Origin: Pontibacillus chungwhensis
GTDB taxonomy: Bacteria > Bacillota > Bacilli > Bacillales > BH030062
DNA length: 64,000 bases
Direction: 5' to 3'
NCBI RefSeq assembly: GCF_030166655.1
Contig: NZ_CP126446.1
Location: 3,844,001-3,908,000 of the forward strand
Position numbers and translations under genes: made by a program. Position 1 is the first letter of the stretch; each line of letters opens with the position of its first letter. The notes below the pieces were generated by a model. It was given only the letters and a program-made list of their open reading frames with translations, ran no database searches and had not been told where the DNA came from. Below are positions 35,987 to 44,523 of the stretch, piece by piece.

Positions 35987-36829
35987 ATGCAAGAGATTCA
36001 TGAACTACTACAAACCAACTCCTATCGATTTATAGATCAAAGTGAGCTCGGTCCGACTTTCTCTGCGCTTCAGTCGTTCGCAACGGATGATGCGTTAGCG
36101 ATGAGTGTGGGTCAGGGGCGATCTCCGGTTACGGCTCGGTTGTGGGTCCATCACCAAACGGTTGTGTTAGGCATTCCTGACGCTCGCCTTCCTTCTATTG
36201 ATGAAGGGTTGAGCTTCTTAAGTGAAAAAGGGTATCAAGCAATTGTGCGAAACTCTGGTGGGTTAGCGGTGGCGCTCGATGCTGGGGTTTTGAACCTTTC
36301 CTTTATCTTTCCTGATGCGAAACAGGTTGATATCCATGACGGGTATGAAGCGATGGTTTCATTTATTCAGAGGTTATTTGAAGAAGAGGGATATCCGATT
36401 GAGGCTTTTGAAATTAAAGGCTCATATTGCCCAGGTACGTATGATTTAAGTATCAATGGTAAGAAATTTGCAGGTATCTCTCAGCGTCGTGTGAAAAATG
36501 GTAGTGCTGTGCAAATTTATTTATGTGTAGAAGGAAGCGGTTCGGAGCGAGCGGAACTGATCCGTCAGTTTTATGAAATTGGCATAAATGATCAAGAGAC
36601 CACCTTCTCCTACCCTACCATTGAGCCCGATACGATGGCTTCTCTTTCTGAACTGTTTGGGAAGGAGATTACGGTGCAGGATGTACGAAACCGTATTCTT
36701 TACCTTCTTTATAACCTGAGTGGTCATGTGGACACAACGCCGTTAGATGATACTGAAATGGGCTGGTTTGATAAGCGTTTCGATCAAATGGTTGCCCGCA
36801 ACGAGAAAGCACTGCGTTCCCTTAAATAA
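35987..36829 (+). CDS. lipL: Octanoyl-[GcvH]:protein N-octanoyltransferase LipL
   Basis: Moves octanoyl/lipoyl groups from GcvH to E2 subunits in lipoate synthesis (B. subtilis ywfL). 280 residues, biotin/lipoate-ligase fold. RNSGGLAVALDAGVLN (about 88-103), catalytic Cys148 in GSYCPGTYDLS, and lysine in NGKKFAGISQRR. The active-site Cys separates it from ATP-using LplA ligases. ATG with AAAGGAGA upstream. Its terminator starts inside the coding sequence. Confidence 0.94.
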   Translation: MQEIHELLQTNSYRFIDQSELGPTFSALQSFATDDALAMSVGQGRSPVTARLWVHHQTVVLGIPDARLPSIDEGLSFLSEKGYQAIVRNSGGLAVALDAGVLNLSFIFPDAKQVDIHDGYEAMVSFIQRLFEEEGYPIEAFEIKGSYCPGTYDLSINGKKFAGISQRRVKNGSAVQIYLCVEGSGSERAELIRQFYEIGINDQETTFSYPTIEPDTMASLSELFGKEITVQDVRNRILYLLYNLSGHVDTTPLDDTEMGWFDKRFDQMVARNEKALRSLK

Positions 36830-36847
36830 GGCCCCGCAGTGCTTTCT
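36804..36847 (+). terminator. Terminator of lipL (overlaps the 3' coding end)
   Basis: 13-bp stem AGAAAGCACTGCG / CGCAGTGCTTTCT with an 18-nt loop containing the stop codon. Confidence 0.75.
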
Positions 36848-36886
36848 TATTATCCACATTAGTTCCTAATGCGGAGTGGTGTCTTG

Positions 36887-37067
36887 GGGTGTTTACGTTG
36901 CCAGGGGGAGTGAAAGGTGGTCCGAGAAATCACTCGCTTTCCGCGGCGAGCTGGGAAGCCTCCTCATTCGCTTCGCTCACTCCGGGGTCTCCCCTAGGCT
37001 CCTACTGCCGCAGGAGTCTCGCAATTTCTCGGACCACCTTGTCATATTGGGAGTAACGTAAACACCC
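36887..37067. repeat. Family A palindromic element, copy A5
   Basis: Perfect 13-bp ends GGGTGTTTACGTT / AACGTAAACACCC, compared with GTTTCCGTT in A2 and A4: a paired C-to-A/G-to-T change. Inner arms GGTGGTCCGAGAAAT / ATTTCTCGGACCACC (15 bp). Lies between the convergent lipL and pta genes. Confidence 0.87.
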
Positions 37068-37137
37068 AGCCAAACGTGTATCAGAAAAACTTAGCGTTCA
37101 CCTCTTTTTCCAACACACAACCCTGGGGCAAATTCAG

Positions 37138-37299
37138 CCAAGGGTGGCTAGGGAACGAGGAGGCTTTTAAGGGAGAGAGGAAGTTCGACTAAGACCGTCA
37201 CGTCCTGTGACAACGTCGAACGACCCCACGTCGTGCAGGGCCGCGGAAAGGGAGTAGTTTCTCGACCCACCTTACTCTCCCCAGAGGTAACGGAAACAG
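37138..37299. repeat. Family A remnant A7 with family C copy C2 inserted
   Basis: Left part GAACGAGGAGGCT and right part GCCGCGGAAAGGGAG...AACGGAAAC (to 37299) belong to A. The roughly 85 bp between (37167-37249) is family C: GTCAC-GTCCT-GTGAC (37197-37211) within GTTCGAC / GTCGAAC (37183-37189, 37215-37221). The C1 copy has GCCAC/GTGGC at the same stem, a compensatory pair change. Confidence 0.7.
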
Positions 37300-37308
37300 A
37301 TCCGCATA

Positions 37309-37342
37309 AAAAAGAGGAAGCCACGGACGGCTTCCTCTTTTT
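37309..37342 (-). terminator. Terminator of pta
   Basis: 14-bp stem AAAAAGAGGAAGCC / GGCTTCCTCTTTTT, 6-nt loop, with A/T runs on both sides. Confidence 0.9.
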
Positions 37343-37355
37343 GGTGCGTGATTGC

Positions 37356-38327
37356 TTATAGAGATTGGGCTGCTGTGATTAGGGATAGTTTGTATACGTC
37401 GTCTGCGCTACAGCCGCGGGATAGGTCGTTTACGGGTTGGTTAAGACCTTGAAGAACCGGGCCTACGGCGTCGAATCCGCCCATGCGTTGGGCGATTTTG
37501 TAGCCAATGTTTCCTGCTTCTAAGCTTGGGAATACGAATACGTTCGCGTCTCCACTAAGTTCAGAACCTGGTGCTTTCTTTTCAGCAACAGATGGAACAA
37601 ATGCTGCGTCGAATTGGAACTCACCGTCTAGTGTAAGCTCAGGATTTTGTTCCTTCGCAAGCTTAACTGCTTCTGTGACTTTTTCCGTTTCAGGAGACTG
37701 TGCAGAGCCTTTTGTAGAGAAGCTTAGCATCGCAACGCGTGGGTCGATGTCGAATAGCTTCGCTGTGTCTGCGCTTGCTAGAGCAATTTCTGCTAGGTCC
37801 TGGCTGTCAGGAGAGATATTAATAGCACAATCAGCAAATGCGTATTTCTCTTCGTCTTTCACCATGATGAAGATACCAGATGTTTTCTTGATGCCTGGTT
37901 TTGTTTTGATGATTTGAAGAGCTGGGCGTACAGTATCTGCTGTAGAGTGAGCTGCGCCACTTACAAGGCCGTCTGCTTCTCCCATGTAAACAAGCATTGT
38001 ACCGAAGTAGTTCTCGTCTTTAAGGATCTCACGGGCTTTTTCTTCTGTCGCTTTTCCTTTACGACGTTCAACAAAGCTCGCTACCATTGCGTCAAATTCA
38101 CTGTAGTTATTCGGATCTAAAATGTCAGCATTGCCAAGATCCAAGTTCAAATCTGATGCTTTCTGTTTCAATTCGTCAGGTTTACCGACTAGTACAGGTG
38201 TAATTGTACCTTCTTGAGCTAGCTTAGAAGCTGCTTCTAAAATACGCTCATCAGAACCCTCCGGAAGCACGATGCGCTTCGTTGTGTTTGATAATTTATC
38301 TCGTAAAGAGTCGAACAAGTTACTCAT
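37356..38327 (-). CDS. pta: Phosphate acetyltransferase
   Basis: Interconverts acetyl-CoA and acetyl phosphate in overflow acetate metabolism. 323 residues, the single-domain form. RIVLPEGSDERILEAA near the N-terminus, GLVSGAAHSTADTVRPALQ (about 120-138), SFSTKGSAQSPETEKV, and NVFVFPSLEAGNIGYKI near the C-terminus. Convergent with lipL, divergent from hemQ, as in B. subtilis. No convincing cre found upstream. Confidence 0.96.
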   Translation of the reverse strand: MSNLFDSLRDKLSNTTKRIVLPEGSDERILEAASKLAQEGTITPVLVGKPDELKQKASDLNLDLGNADILDPNNYSEFDAMVASFVERRKGKATEEKAREILKDENYFGTMLVYMGEADGLVSGAAHSTADTVRPALQIIKTKPGIKKTSGIFIMVKDEEKYAFADCAINISPDSQDLAEIALASADTAKLFDIDPRVAMLSFSTKGSAQSPETEKVTEAVKLAKEQNPELTLDGEFQFDAAFVPSVAEKKAPGSELSGDANVFVFPSLEAGNIGYKIAQRMGGFDAVGPVLQGLNQPVNDLSRGCSADDVYKLSLITAAQSL

Positions 38328-38558
38328 TATGTTATCCCTCCATGTTCATATCTGTACTATATGATAAATCTTTTTGTGTGTAATTGAAAGGAAAGAGGAA
38401 ATCTTATCAAAATTTCTTTATTTTCAGACGAATACTCCTCGCATCTTTCCTCTCACACAGCTGCTCTTCTCAGCGTTTCCATATTGTAAAGAAGTTATGT
38501 TATAGTAAAAAACGGAAGAAAAAATTCATTACTCATTGATATAAAGGAGAGAGTGTCC

Positions 38559-39302
38559 ATGCCAGAAGCAGTTGAAACCTTAGACGGTTGGTATTGTTTA
38601 CATGACCTTCGTTCTATTGATTGGACTTCTTGGAAGCACGCCTCAAGCGACGAGCGAGAGTCTGCGATCGAAGAATTCCACCAACTTCTAGAAAAGTGGA
38701 ACCAAACAGAACAGAATAAAGAAGGAAGCCACGCTCTTTATACAGTTGTTGGCCAAAAAGCCGATTTCATCTTAATGATTCTTCGCCCAACAATGGAAGA
38801 ATTAAATGCCATTGAAACAGAATTTAATAAAACCAAATTAGCTGAATACACGAAACCTTCCTATTCTTATGTTTCTGTAGTGGAGCTATCAACGTATATG
38901 GCAAGAGGAAAGGATCCAGAAACAGATCCTGAACTTCAAGCTCGCTTGAAGCCAATCCTTCCAAAATGGGAATACATTTGCTTCTATCCGATGGACAAGC
39001 GTCGTGAAGGCAATGACAACTGGTACATGCTTCCGATGGAAGACCGCGGAAAACTGATGTATTCACACGGTATGATTGGAAGAAAGTATGCCGGTAAAGT
39101 TCGCCAAATCATCACAGGTTCAGTAGGCTTTGACGATTGGGAATGGGGCGTTACCTTATTCGCTCATGATGTTCTTCAATTTAAGAAGCTTGTGTACGAA
39201 ATGCGCTTTGACGAAGTAAGCGCTCGTTACGGTGAGTTCGGTTCCTTCTATGTAGGAAACCTTCTGAAACAAGACCAGATCGCTTCATTTCTTTCTATAT
39301 AA
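38559..39302 (+). CDS. hemQ: Coproheme decarboxylase HemQ
   Basis: Last step of the Gram-positive coproporphyrin haem pathway, converting coproheme III to haem b with peroxide. 247 residues, chlorite-dismutase fold. Key residues align with the known enzyme at a -2 shift: Tyr143 (FYPMDKRR), Lys147 and the haem-ligand His170 ([10 protein letters not shown]). ATG 38559 has AAGGAG 9 nt upstream; a GTG at 38553 is too close to it. Confidence 0.96.
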   Translation: MPEAVETLDGWYCLHDLRSIDWTSWKHASSDERESAIEEFHQLLEKWNQTEQNKEGSHALYTVVGQKADFILMILRPTMEELNAIETEFNKTKLAEYTKPSYSYVSVVELSTYMARGKDPETDPELQARLKPILPKWEYICFYPMDKRREGNDNWYMLPMEDRGKLMYSHGMIGRKYAGKVRQIITGSVGFDDWEWGVTLFAHDVLQFKKLVYEMRFDEVSARYGEFGSFYVGNLLKQDQIASFLSI

Positions 39303-39312
39303 TCAAGCCAAT

Positions 39313-39352
39313 AAAGCCACCCTCCAGGTACTCGCACCTGGAGGGTGGCTTT
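39313..39352 (+). terminator. Terminator of hemQ
   Basis: 17-bp stem AAAGCCACCCTCCAGGT / ACCTGGAGGGTGGCTTT, 6-nt loop, followed by TGTTAT. Confidence 0.9.
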
Positions 39353-39765
39353 TGTTATGACCTGATTTCAACCACACCTAAAAAGGCCTTTAGTTCTGCG
39401 CACCAGCAACTTCTAAAGCCTCCCATCATGAATCTCCCCTCCCCCGTCCCTCACTCACCCCTGTCTTTTTTTGTTCATATCTTCAATCCATTTTACATAA
39501 ACATGTTCCTAAGAGGATTGTGAGATTTGAAAGGTGATACCGCGCGAATCCTCACAACTGGTCATAACCCGGCCCTGTTATTTCAACTAGCGGTCTCTTA
39601 GAAGGTGGAAGCAAAGAGGGAAGAGTCACGGTTTCGGCAAGCGCTATAATTCTGGTTCTTACCCTTTATTGTTCAATGAACCGAACGCCCTAAAGCTTGT
39701 CATCTGAGCACCGCTATGTTTTCAGTATCAAAGTGTTTTCTAATCTGAAAGGAGTGCAGACTTAT
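39353..39765. other. Non-coding stretch upstream of gerQ
   Basis: About 410 bases without a convincing ORF. It contains an imperfect hairpin AGGCCTTTAG ... CTAAAGCCT (about 39384-39421). Near 39515-39556 is GAGGATT ... GGTGATACCGCG ... AATCCTC, which resembles a T-box antiterminator but lacks the UGGN bulge. gerQ promoter elements must be here; none is clear. Confidence 0.5.
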
Positions 39766-40242
39766 ATGGCTAATCAAAAGCAAGGCGGTTCTTATGGTTC
39801 AGGTCAAGGTAGTGGTCAAGGTTCATACGGGGGCTATCCGATGCAGGGGATGCAACAAGGCATGCAAGGGCAGCCCATGATGTACCCCTACTATCAAAAC
39901 CAAATGGGCATGGGGCAAATGCCTCCAGGCAGTCAAAGCGGCCAGCAACTTCCCCCATCTCAAAACGGCGGGAACCTACCTCTTGAGGAAGAATCCTATA
40001 TTGAAAACATATTACGCTTAAATAAAGGCAAGCAAGCTACCGTTTACATGACCTTTGAAAACAATGAAGACTGGAATGCCAAAATCTTCAAAGGCATTAT
40101 TGAAGCAGCAGGTCGTGATCATATCGTTTTAAGCGATCCCGAAACCGGGCTACGATACTTACTCCTGATGGTTTACCTGGATTACATTACATTCCCTGAA
40201 GAAATCAACTACGCCTACCCATACGGCGGTAACAGGCGGTAA
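39766..40242 (+). CDS. gerQ: Spore coat protein GerQ
   Basis: Coat protein required for germination, needed for CwlJ placement and cross-linked by transglutaminase in B. subtilis. 158 residues. N-terminal low-complexity Gly/Ser/Gln/Met region (about 1-75, several QGM-type repeats with lysines and glutamines suitable for cross-linking), then the conserved C-terminal domain (EESYIENILRLNKGKQATVYMTFE... LRYLLLMVYLDYITFPEEINY). ATG 39766 with AAAGGAG upstream; a longer ORF from 39697 lacks a ribosome-binding site. Confidence 0.92.
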   Translation: MANQKQGGSYGSGQGSGQGSYGGYPMQGMQQGMQGQPMMYPYYQNQMGMGQMPPGSQSGQQLPPSQNGGNLPLEEESYIENILRLNKGKQATVYMTFENNEDWNAKIFKGIIEAAGRDHIVLSDPETGLRYLLLMVYLDYITFPEEINYAYPYGGNRR

Positions 40243-40296
40243 CAGATCGAGTAAACGTAAACCCCACCACGTTTCAGGGTCGGACTAAATAAAAGA

Positions 40297-40321
40297 CGGC
40301 TGACCTAAAAAAGGTCAGCCG
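40297..40321 (+). terminator. Terminator of gerQ
   Basis: 10-bp stem CGGCTGACCT / AGGTCAGCCG, 5-nt loop, followed by CATTTTC. Confidence 0.8.
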
Positions 40322-40354
40322 CATTTTCTACTAAACGAAAAAGGAGCGTTTGCT

Positions 40355-40603
40355 ATGAAACATCCGTCTCAAAAGTTCGCTCAATTGCAGTACTTGATGC
40401 TTGCATTGGCGATCGTCATTGGCATTATTTCTCTTACGAAAGATGGATGGTCCATTTTGACGTTACTCATGTTTTACACGCTTGCGTTTAGTTTTGTTTT
40501 TGAAGGGATGGCTCATTACGCTCAACGAAATACTGCTATCTTTGTGGAGCAAGCTTTACGAGCCATCATTATTTTAGTGTTTTCGACTGTCCTCTACTTT
40601 TAA
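40355..40603 (+). CDS. Small membrane protein of unknown function
   Basis: 82 residues with three hydrophobic stretches (about 12-30, 33-50, 66-80). Not recognised. Strong ribosome-binding site AAAAAGGAG. It lies where ywdJ-type genes sit in B. subtilis but is far smaller than YwdJ. Its stop overlaps the ywdK stop region by 4 nt on the opposite strand. Confidence 0.75.
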   Translation: MKHPSQKFAQLQYLMLALAIVIGIISLTKDGWSILTLLMFYTLAFSFVFEGMAHYAQRNTAIFVEQALRAIIILVFSTVLYF

Positions 40604-40965
40604 AGGTAGCGGACAACGGCATAACCAAGCAGGACCCAACCTACTAGAAACGCTACGCCTCCAAATGGTGTAATCATTGCAAATAGTTTAACGGAAGACA
40701 AACTATAAATGTACAAACTACCTGAGAACAGAAGAATCCCTATAAAGAAAGCCCAACCAGCTGATGCGAGATTTCCGCTCACTTTGTTGAACAGAAGACC
40801 CACAACGAGTAAGGCCATCGTGTGGAACATTTGATAGTTCACCGCTTTTTCCCAGGTTTTAATCATTTTCTCCGAAATGCGTCCCTCAAGGCCGTGCGCT
40901 CCGAAGGCCCCCAATGCTACAGCAAGAAAGCCGTTAATAACACCTAACAGTAAAAAAACTTTCAT
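40600..40965 (-). CDS. ywdK: DUF423 membrane protein YwdK
   Basis: 121 residues, four predicted membrane helices. Typical DUF423 motifs: GAFGAHGLEGRISEKMIKTWEKAVNYQMFHTMALL at about 21-55 and ITPFGGVAFLVGWVLLGYA at the end. Function unknown. Good ribosome-binding site; located next to gerQ and ywdI as in B. subtilis. Confidence 0.92.
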   Translation of the reverse strand: MKVFLLLGVINGFLAVALGAFGAHGLEGRISEKMIKTWEKAVNYQMFHTMALLVVGLLFNKVSGNLASAGWAFFIGILLFSGSLYIYSLSSVKLFAMITPFGGVAFLVGWVLLGYAVVRYL

Positions 40966-40988
40966 GTTCCTCTCCCCCTATTTACCCT

Positions 40989-41273
40989 TTAAAAATCAAA
41001 TAACGAGTTCCCATTTGCCTCTTCATGGTCGATTTCTGGTTGTGGTTTCGGCGCAGGCTTTGGTGATTCCACCGTTTTCTGTGGTTGTATATATGGTTGT
41101 GGCGTTGGCTGTGAATAAGAAGATGCTGATCCTTGTTCATCTAAAATCAGATCGCTCAATAATTTAACAGCACGCACGTGTTCTTTCACTTTCTCTGGAT
41201 TGCTCTGTCCAAGGCTCGCTTCTTGAACTTCTTTCATCATTTTCTGCAAAATTTGATCGTATGAAACGGACAT
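40989..41273 (-). CDS. ywdI: YwdI family protein
   Basis: 94 residues, function unknown. Helical N-terminal half (SYDQILQKMMKEVQEA...VRAVKLLSDLIL), then a Pro/Gln-rich linker (QPTPQPYIQPQK, PKPAPKPQPE) and a short conserved tail NSLFDF. 23 nt upstream of ywdK on the same strand; AAGGAGG precedes the ATG. Confidence 0.85.
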   Translation of the reverse strand: MSVSYDQILQKMMKEVQEASLGQSNPEKVKEHVRAVKLLSDLILDEQGSASSYSQPTPQPYIQPQKTVESPKPAPKPQPEIDHEEANGNSLFDF

Positions 41274-41407
41274 TCCGTTGCCTCCTTGCTCGTTCTATTA
41301 CCCTTATAATCTGTACTTTCTCTAAAGAAGTATAACACGGATTGCTTGGATTCTCGCCACCTGTCACAAAATCTCCAACAGCTAAGCCGGTCTCCATAAA
41401 AAAAGAA

Positions 41408-41431
41408 ACCGCTCGGATTTTTTCGAACGGT
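41408..41431 (-). terminator. Terminator of the NSS transporter-GNAT operon
   Basis: Stem ACCGTTCG / CGAGCGGT (one mismatch), followed on the minus strand by TTCTTTTTTT; 10 nt after the GNAT stop. Confidence 0.8.
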
Positions 41432-41441
41432 CCCCATTGCC

Positions 41442-41888
41442 TTACGTTTTCATTAACCTTACTAACTCAATACCTTCGTCCGTCATCACGGAATCGCCTT
41501 CATAACTAAAACCATATTTCGTATATAATTCAATGGCAGGAGTGTTCCTTTTCCCGGTCATGACTTCTAAAGGGGGTGAAACTTCTTGCAGCAAATGTTC
41601 AAGCAGTTGGGAAGCGATTCCTTGCTGTAAATAATCTGGATCAACAGCTAGCCTCGCCAACACATTCACTTCTTGTAATTCTTCACAGCCAATCACTCCT
41701 AAGAGTCTATCTCCTTCACGAAAACCAAAGAACATTTCCTTTGTATTCTCGATTTGTTCGGCTGTGTCTGCCATCGGAGGCAGCTTCTTCACCCCAAGAA
41801 GTCTAGCTTCAATGGGGTAACTCCTTTTCTGCAGCTCAATTATTTCACTTGCTACATTCGGGAGTTGATTCTGCAAACGTTCGATCAC
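41442..41888 (-). CDS. GNAT family N-acetyltransferase
   Basis: 148 residues. Acetyl-CoA pyrophosphate-loop motif in LAVDPDYLQQGIASQLLEHLL (about 78-98), then the NTPAIELYTKYGFSYEGD C-terminal GNAT signature. Substrate unknown. GTG start at 41888 with GAGGTGA just upstream, 12 nt after the sodium-symporter gene, so probably co-transcribed with it. Confidence 0.85.
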   Translation of the reverse strand: MIERLQNQLPNVASEIIELQKRSYPIEARLLGVKKLPPMADTAEQIENTKEMFFGFREGDRLLGVIGCEELQEVNVLARLAVDPDYLQQGIASQLLEHLLQEVSPPLEVMTGKRNTPAIELYTKYGFSYEGDSVMTDEGIELVRLMKT

Positions 41889-41900
41889 TTCATCACCTCA

Positions 41901-43241
41901 TTACAGGATCCCGACTGACGATAAGAAGATAATCGCAATACAAACCGGCGCTACAAATTTTACTAGAAAACGCCAAATGTGTCGAATAGGCCCTAATGAT
42001 CCCATATCAGTGGCCTCAAAAGCCTCCTCTTTAGACCAGTGCCAACCAACGAACAAGGCGATAACCAGACCGCCAAGAGGTAGGAACACATCGGAAGCAA
42101 CGAACTCCATTGAGCCCATAATATCACGATCCCCGATAATCGTTACATCTGACCACCGGCCCATACCAAGGGATGCAGCAACGCCAAGGAGATACATAAA
42201 CAATCCGAGGACGGCACTCGATAATGTACGCCCCCATCCGAACCTACGCATAAAATAAGCAACTGGAACTTCTAATATAGAAATGGATGAAGACAGCGCA
42301 GCTAAACAAAGCAGGAAGAAGAACACGAGTCCGACAACCCCACCAAACGGCATTTGTTCAAACACTCCAGGAAGCGTAATGAAAACCAGGTTCGGGCCTG
42401 ATTCTGGCGAGATGTTAAAAGCAAATACGGCAGGGAAGATCACCACTCCCGCAATAACCGCAAAGAAAGTATCCATCAGCCCGATCCCCACTGTCGCAGA
42501 TGGCAGGGATTCATCTTTGGATAAATAACTTCCATATGTCAGCATTCCTCCCATACCGAGACTTAAGGAGAAGAACGCTTGTCCTAATGCGGCCAAGTAA
42601 ACAGATGGGTCTTCAAGAATCGACCAGTCTGGCTGGAACAAGAACGTTAATCCTTCACTTGCACCCTCTAGCGTGAGACTATAAACGGCCAGCAAGATCA
42701 ATAACACCGCTAATGTCGGCATGAAGATTTTACTCGCTCGTTCAATTCCATCTTTCACTCCTGTTAATACAACAAGGATTGTTATCACCATAAATAAACC
42801 ATGCCAGAACAACGGAGATACAGGGTTTGTTATAAATGTCCCAAAGACTGCTTCATAACCGCCATCAGGCATTGTAAAAAATGAAGTATTAAGATAATTC
42901 CAAAAATAATACAAAGACCAACCTGCTACTACGCTATAAAAACCTAGTATCAGAAAGGAGCAAATCAAGCCCATATACCCTTGAATAAACCACGGCTTCT
43001 TAGGGGCTAACTTTTGATAAGATCCGACTACGTCACTTTGAGCCTCTCTGCCTATACTAAACTCAGATAATAGAACTGGTATCCCAATCAGAAGGACAAA
43101 TGCTAAATATAATAGAAGAAAGGCTCCTCCTCCATTTTCTCCTGCCACATAGGAAAAGCGCCAAATGTTACCCAGTCCAACGGCTGATCCCATGGCAGCA
43201 AGCATAAATCCGAGTTTGGACTGCCATTTCTCTCTTGCCAT
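41901..43241 (-). CDS. Sodium-dependent transporter of the NSS/SNF family
   Basis: 446 residues, about 11-12 membrane helices. Opens REKWQSKLGFMLAAMGSAVGLGNIWRFSYVAGENGGGAF, the LeuT-type first helix with the unwound GSAVGLGN sodium/substrate site. Likely imports an amino acid with Na+. Start at 43241 is favoured because AAGGGAG lies 10 nt upstream and the conserved region begins directly; ORF extensions to 43265 or 43307 lack support. Confidence 0.9.
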   Translation of the reverse strand: MAREKWQSKLGFMLAAMGSAVGLGNIWRFSYVAGENGGGAFLLLYLAFVLLIGIPVLLSEFSIGREAQSDVVGSYQKLAPKKPWFIQGYMGLICSFLILGFYSVVAGWSLYYFWNYLNTSFFTMPDGGYEAVFGTFITNPVSPLFWHGLFMVITILVVLTGVKDGIERASKIFMPTLAVLLILLAVYSLTLEGASEGLTFLFQPDWSILEDPSVYLAALGQAFFSLSLGMGGMLTYGSYLSKDESLPSATVGIGLMDTFFAVIAGVVIFPAVFAFNISPESGPNLVFITLPGVFEQMPFGGVVGLVFFFLLCLAALSSSISILEVPVAYFMRRFGWGRTLSSAVLGLFMYLLGVAASLGMGRWSDVTIIGDRDIMGSMEFVASDVFLPLGGLVIALFVGWHWSKEEAFEATDMGSLGPIRHIWRFLVKFVAPVCIAIIFLSSVGIL

Positions 43242-43356
43242 AAACACAGAACTCCCTTCACTCATTTTTCTCTCTTTTTTTCTGAAATATGAAAAACTAT
43301 ACCACAAATCCGAACGATTCGCGATATAGTTTCAGACATTTCAAATCATTTACATA

Positions 43357-43575
43357 TCACAGACGAATATCAAAACGTGAACTTGATTTCTTTCGTGACG
43401 CAGGTTGTGATGCTTTCTTTTGAAAAGCTTCACATGGTGAGCCTGTTGTCTTCTCCACGAGTACAGAAGGAATTTCTTTCGTTTTAAAGCCGTACGCTTT
43501 ACATCCTCGAGGAAAAGCAGGATTCCATGTTGTATAGAAATACTTACATTGAAAGCAATTCGCTTTATTCCCCAT
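43357..43575 (-). CDS. Small four-cysteine protein, putative metal-binding
   Basis: 72 residues. CFQCKYF (C7, C10), GCKAYGFKTKE (C25) and SPCEAF (C48) could form a Cys4 zinc or iron site; the pattern TWNPAFPRGCKAYGFKTK recurs in short proteins of many bacteria. Basic Ser/Lys tail. Good ribosome-binding site AAGGGGA. Function not known to me. Confidence 0.75.
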   Translation of the reverse strand: MGNKANCFQCKYFYTTWNPAFPRGCKAYGFKTKEIPSVLVEKTTGSPCEAFQKKASQPASRKKSSSRFDIRL

Positions 43576-43663
43576 GTAGCTTCCCCTTTCTCCCTATCGT
43601 TATACTGCTCTCCCACCACTCCTTGTGATAAGATGGAAAAAACAATCAAAAAGGAGTATGTTT

Positions 43664-44404
43664 ATGGAACGATGGTTTGGCAACGACGTGCACCAACCAT
43701 TTCAACCGTTAATGACAGGTCACATCGTCATTTTAACCTTGTTCGCGGCAGGGATTCTCATTCTCTTATTCAGTTACCGAACCCTCAAACGTTCCTCGCT
43801 GTATAGAAATTGGATTAGGTGGACGTTGTTTTCTATATTGCTAATCTCAGAAGCGACCTATCAGCTTTTCGCTATTACGAATGATATATGGAGCACGAGA
43901 GAGTTTGTTCCCCTTCATTTATGTGGTGTTGCCTCTATTCTAGCCATGATTGCCCTTGTTACACAGAACAAAGCACTCATTCAGTTTAATTTCTTTATCG
44001 GAATTATTCCAGCGTTCCTGGCTTTACTAACACCAGAATTACCTAACGCCTTTCCACATTATCGATTTTTGAAGTTTTTCTCTCACCACATGGCCATCTC
44101 TTGGGCGAGTTTATTCTTAATTCTAACATCTCCTGTCACCATTACGTTTCGTTCCCTGCTTGGTACATTTGGAATCTTGAACTTGTATGCGGTGTTTGTT
44201 TTCTTTATTAACCGAGAGATCGGATCGAATTATTTATTTCTATCAAGAGCTCCAACCGCAGACACACCTCTTGATTTATTAGGGTCAGGGATCTGGTATT
44301 ATATTAATCTAGAACTGCTTGCCTTTTCCATTTTCCTTCTATTATACGGGGGATACCGGTTATCACAATCTCCAAAGAACCCTTTCAAAGATACGCCAGC
44401 GTAA
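43664..44404 (+). CDS. TIGR02206/YwaF family membrane protein
   Basis: 246 residues with about seven membrane helices. Motifs ERWFGN at the start, FVPLHLCGVASILAM (about 85-100), FHYRFLKFFSHHMAISWAS-like His pair, and GTFGILNLYAVFVFFIN. Function unknown (B. subtilis YwaF). ATG 43664 has AAAAGGAG 8 nt upstream; an earlier in-frame codon at 43625 has none. Confidence 0.85.
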   Translation: MERWFGNDVHQPFQPLMTGHIVILTLFAAGILILLFSYRTLKRSSLYRNWIRWTLFSILLISEATYQLFAITNDIWSTREFVPLHLCGVASILAMIALVTQNKALIQFNFFIGIIPAFLALLTPELPNAFPHYRFLKFFSHHMAISWASLFLILTSPVTITFRSLLGTFGILNLYAVFVFFINREIGSNYLFLSRAPTADTPLDLLGSGIWYYINLELLAFSIFLLLYGGYRLSQSPKNPFKDTPA

Positions 44405-44406
44405 GA

Positions 44407-44435
44407 AAGCAGCCTCCCGCATGGGTAGGCTGCTT
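44407..44435 (+). terminator. Terminator after the YwaF-like gene
   Basis: Stem AAGCAGCCT / AGGCTGCTT extended by CCC/GGG, followed by CTTTATAG. Confidence 0.8.
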
Positions 44436-44481
44436 CTTTATAGAGGGATTTTTTATGAGATGATATCAATTTTGACAAAAA

Positions 44482-44509
44482 AACGCCCAGGAGGAGGACC
44501 CCAGGCGTT
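44482..44509 (-). terminator. Terminator of amtB
   Basis: Stem AACGCC / GGCGTT with inner pairing, minus-strand T-run follows; 14 nt after the amtB stop. Confidence 0.85.
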
Positions 44510-44523
44510 CCGAGTTTCTTGAA

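Noticed and set aside
39515-39556. T-box-like antiterminator (GGTGATACCGCG between GAGGATT and AATCCTC)
   Set aside because: The bulge reads TGAT instead of TGGN, no stem I/specifier region or following terminator is visible, and the next gene is gerQ, not an amino-acid or tRNA-charging gene. Probably chance or a decayed T-box.
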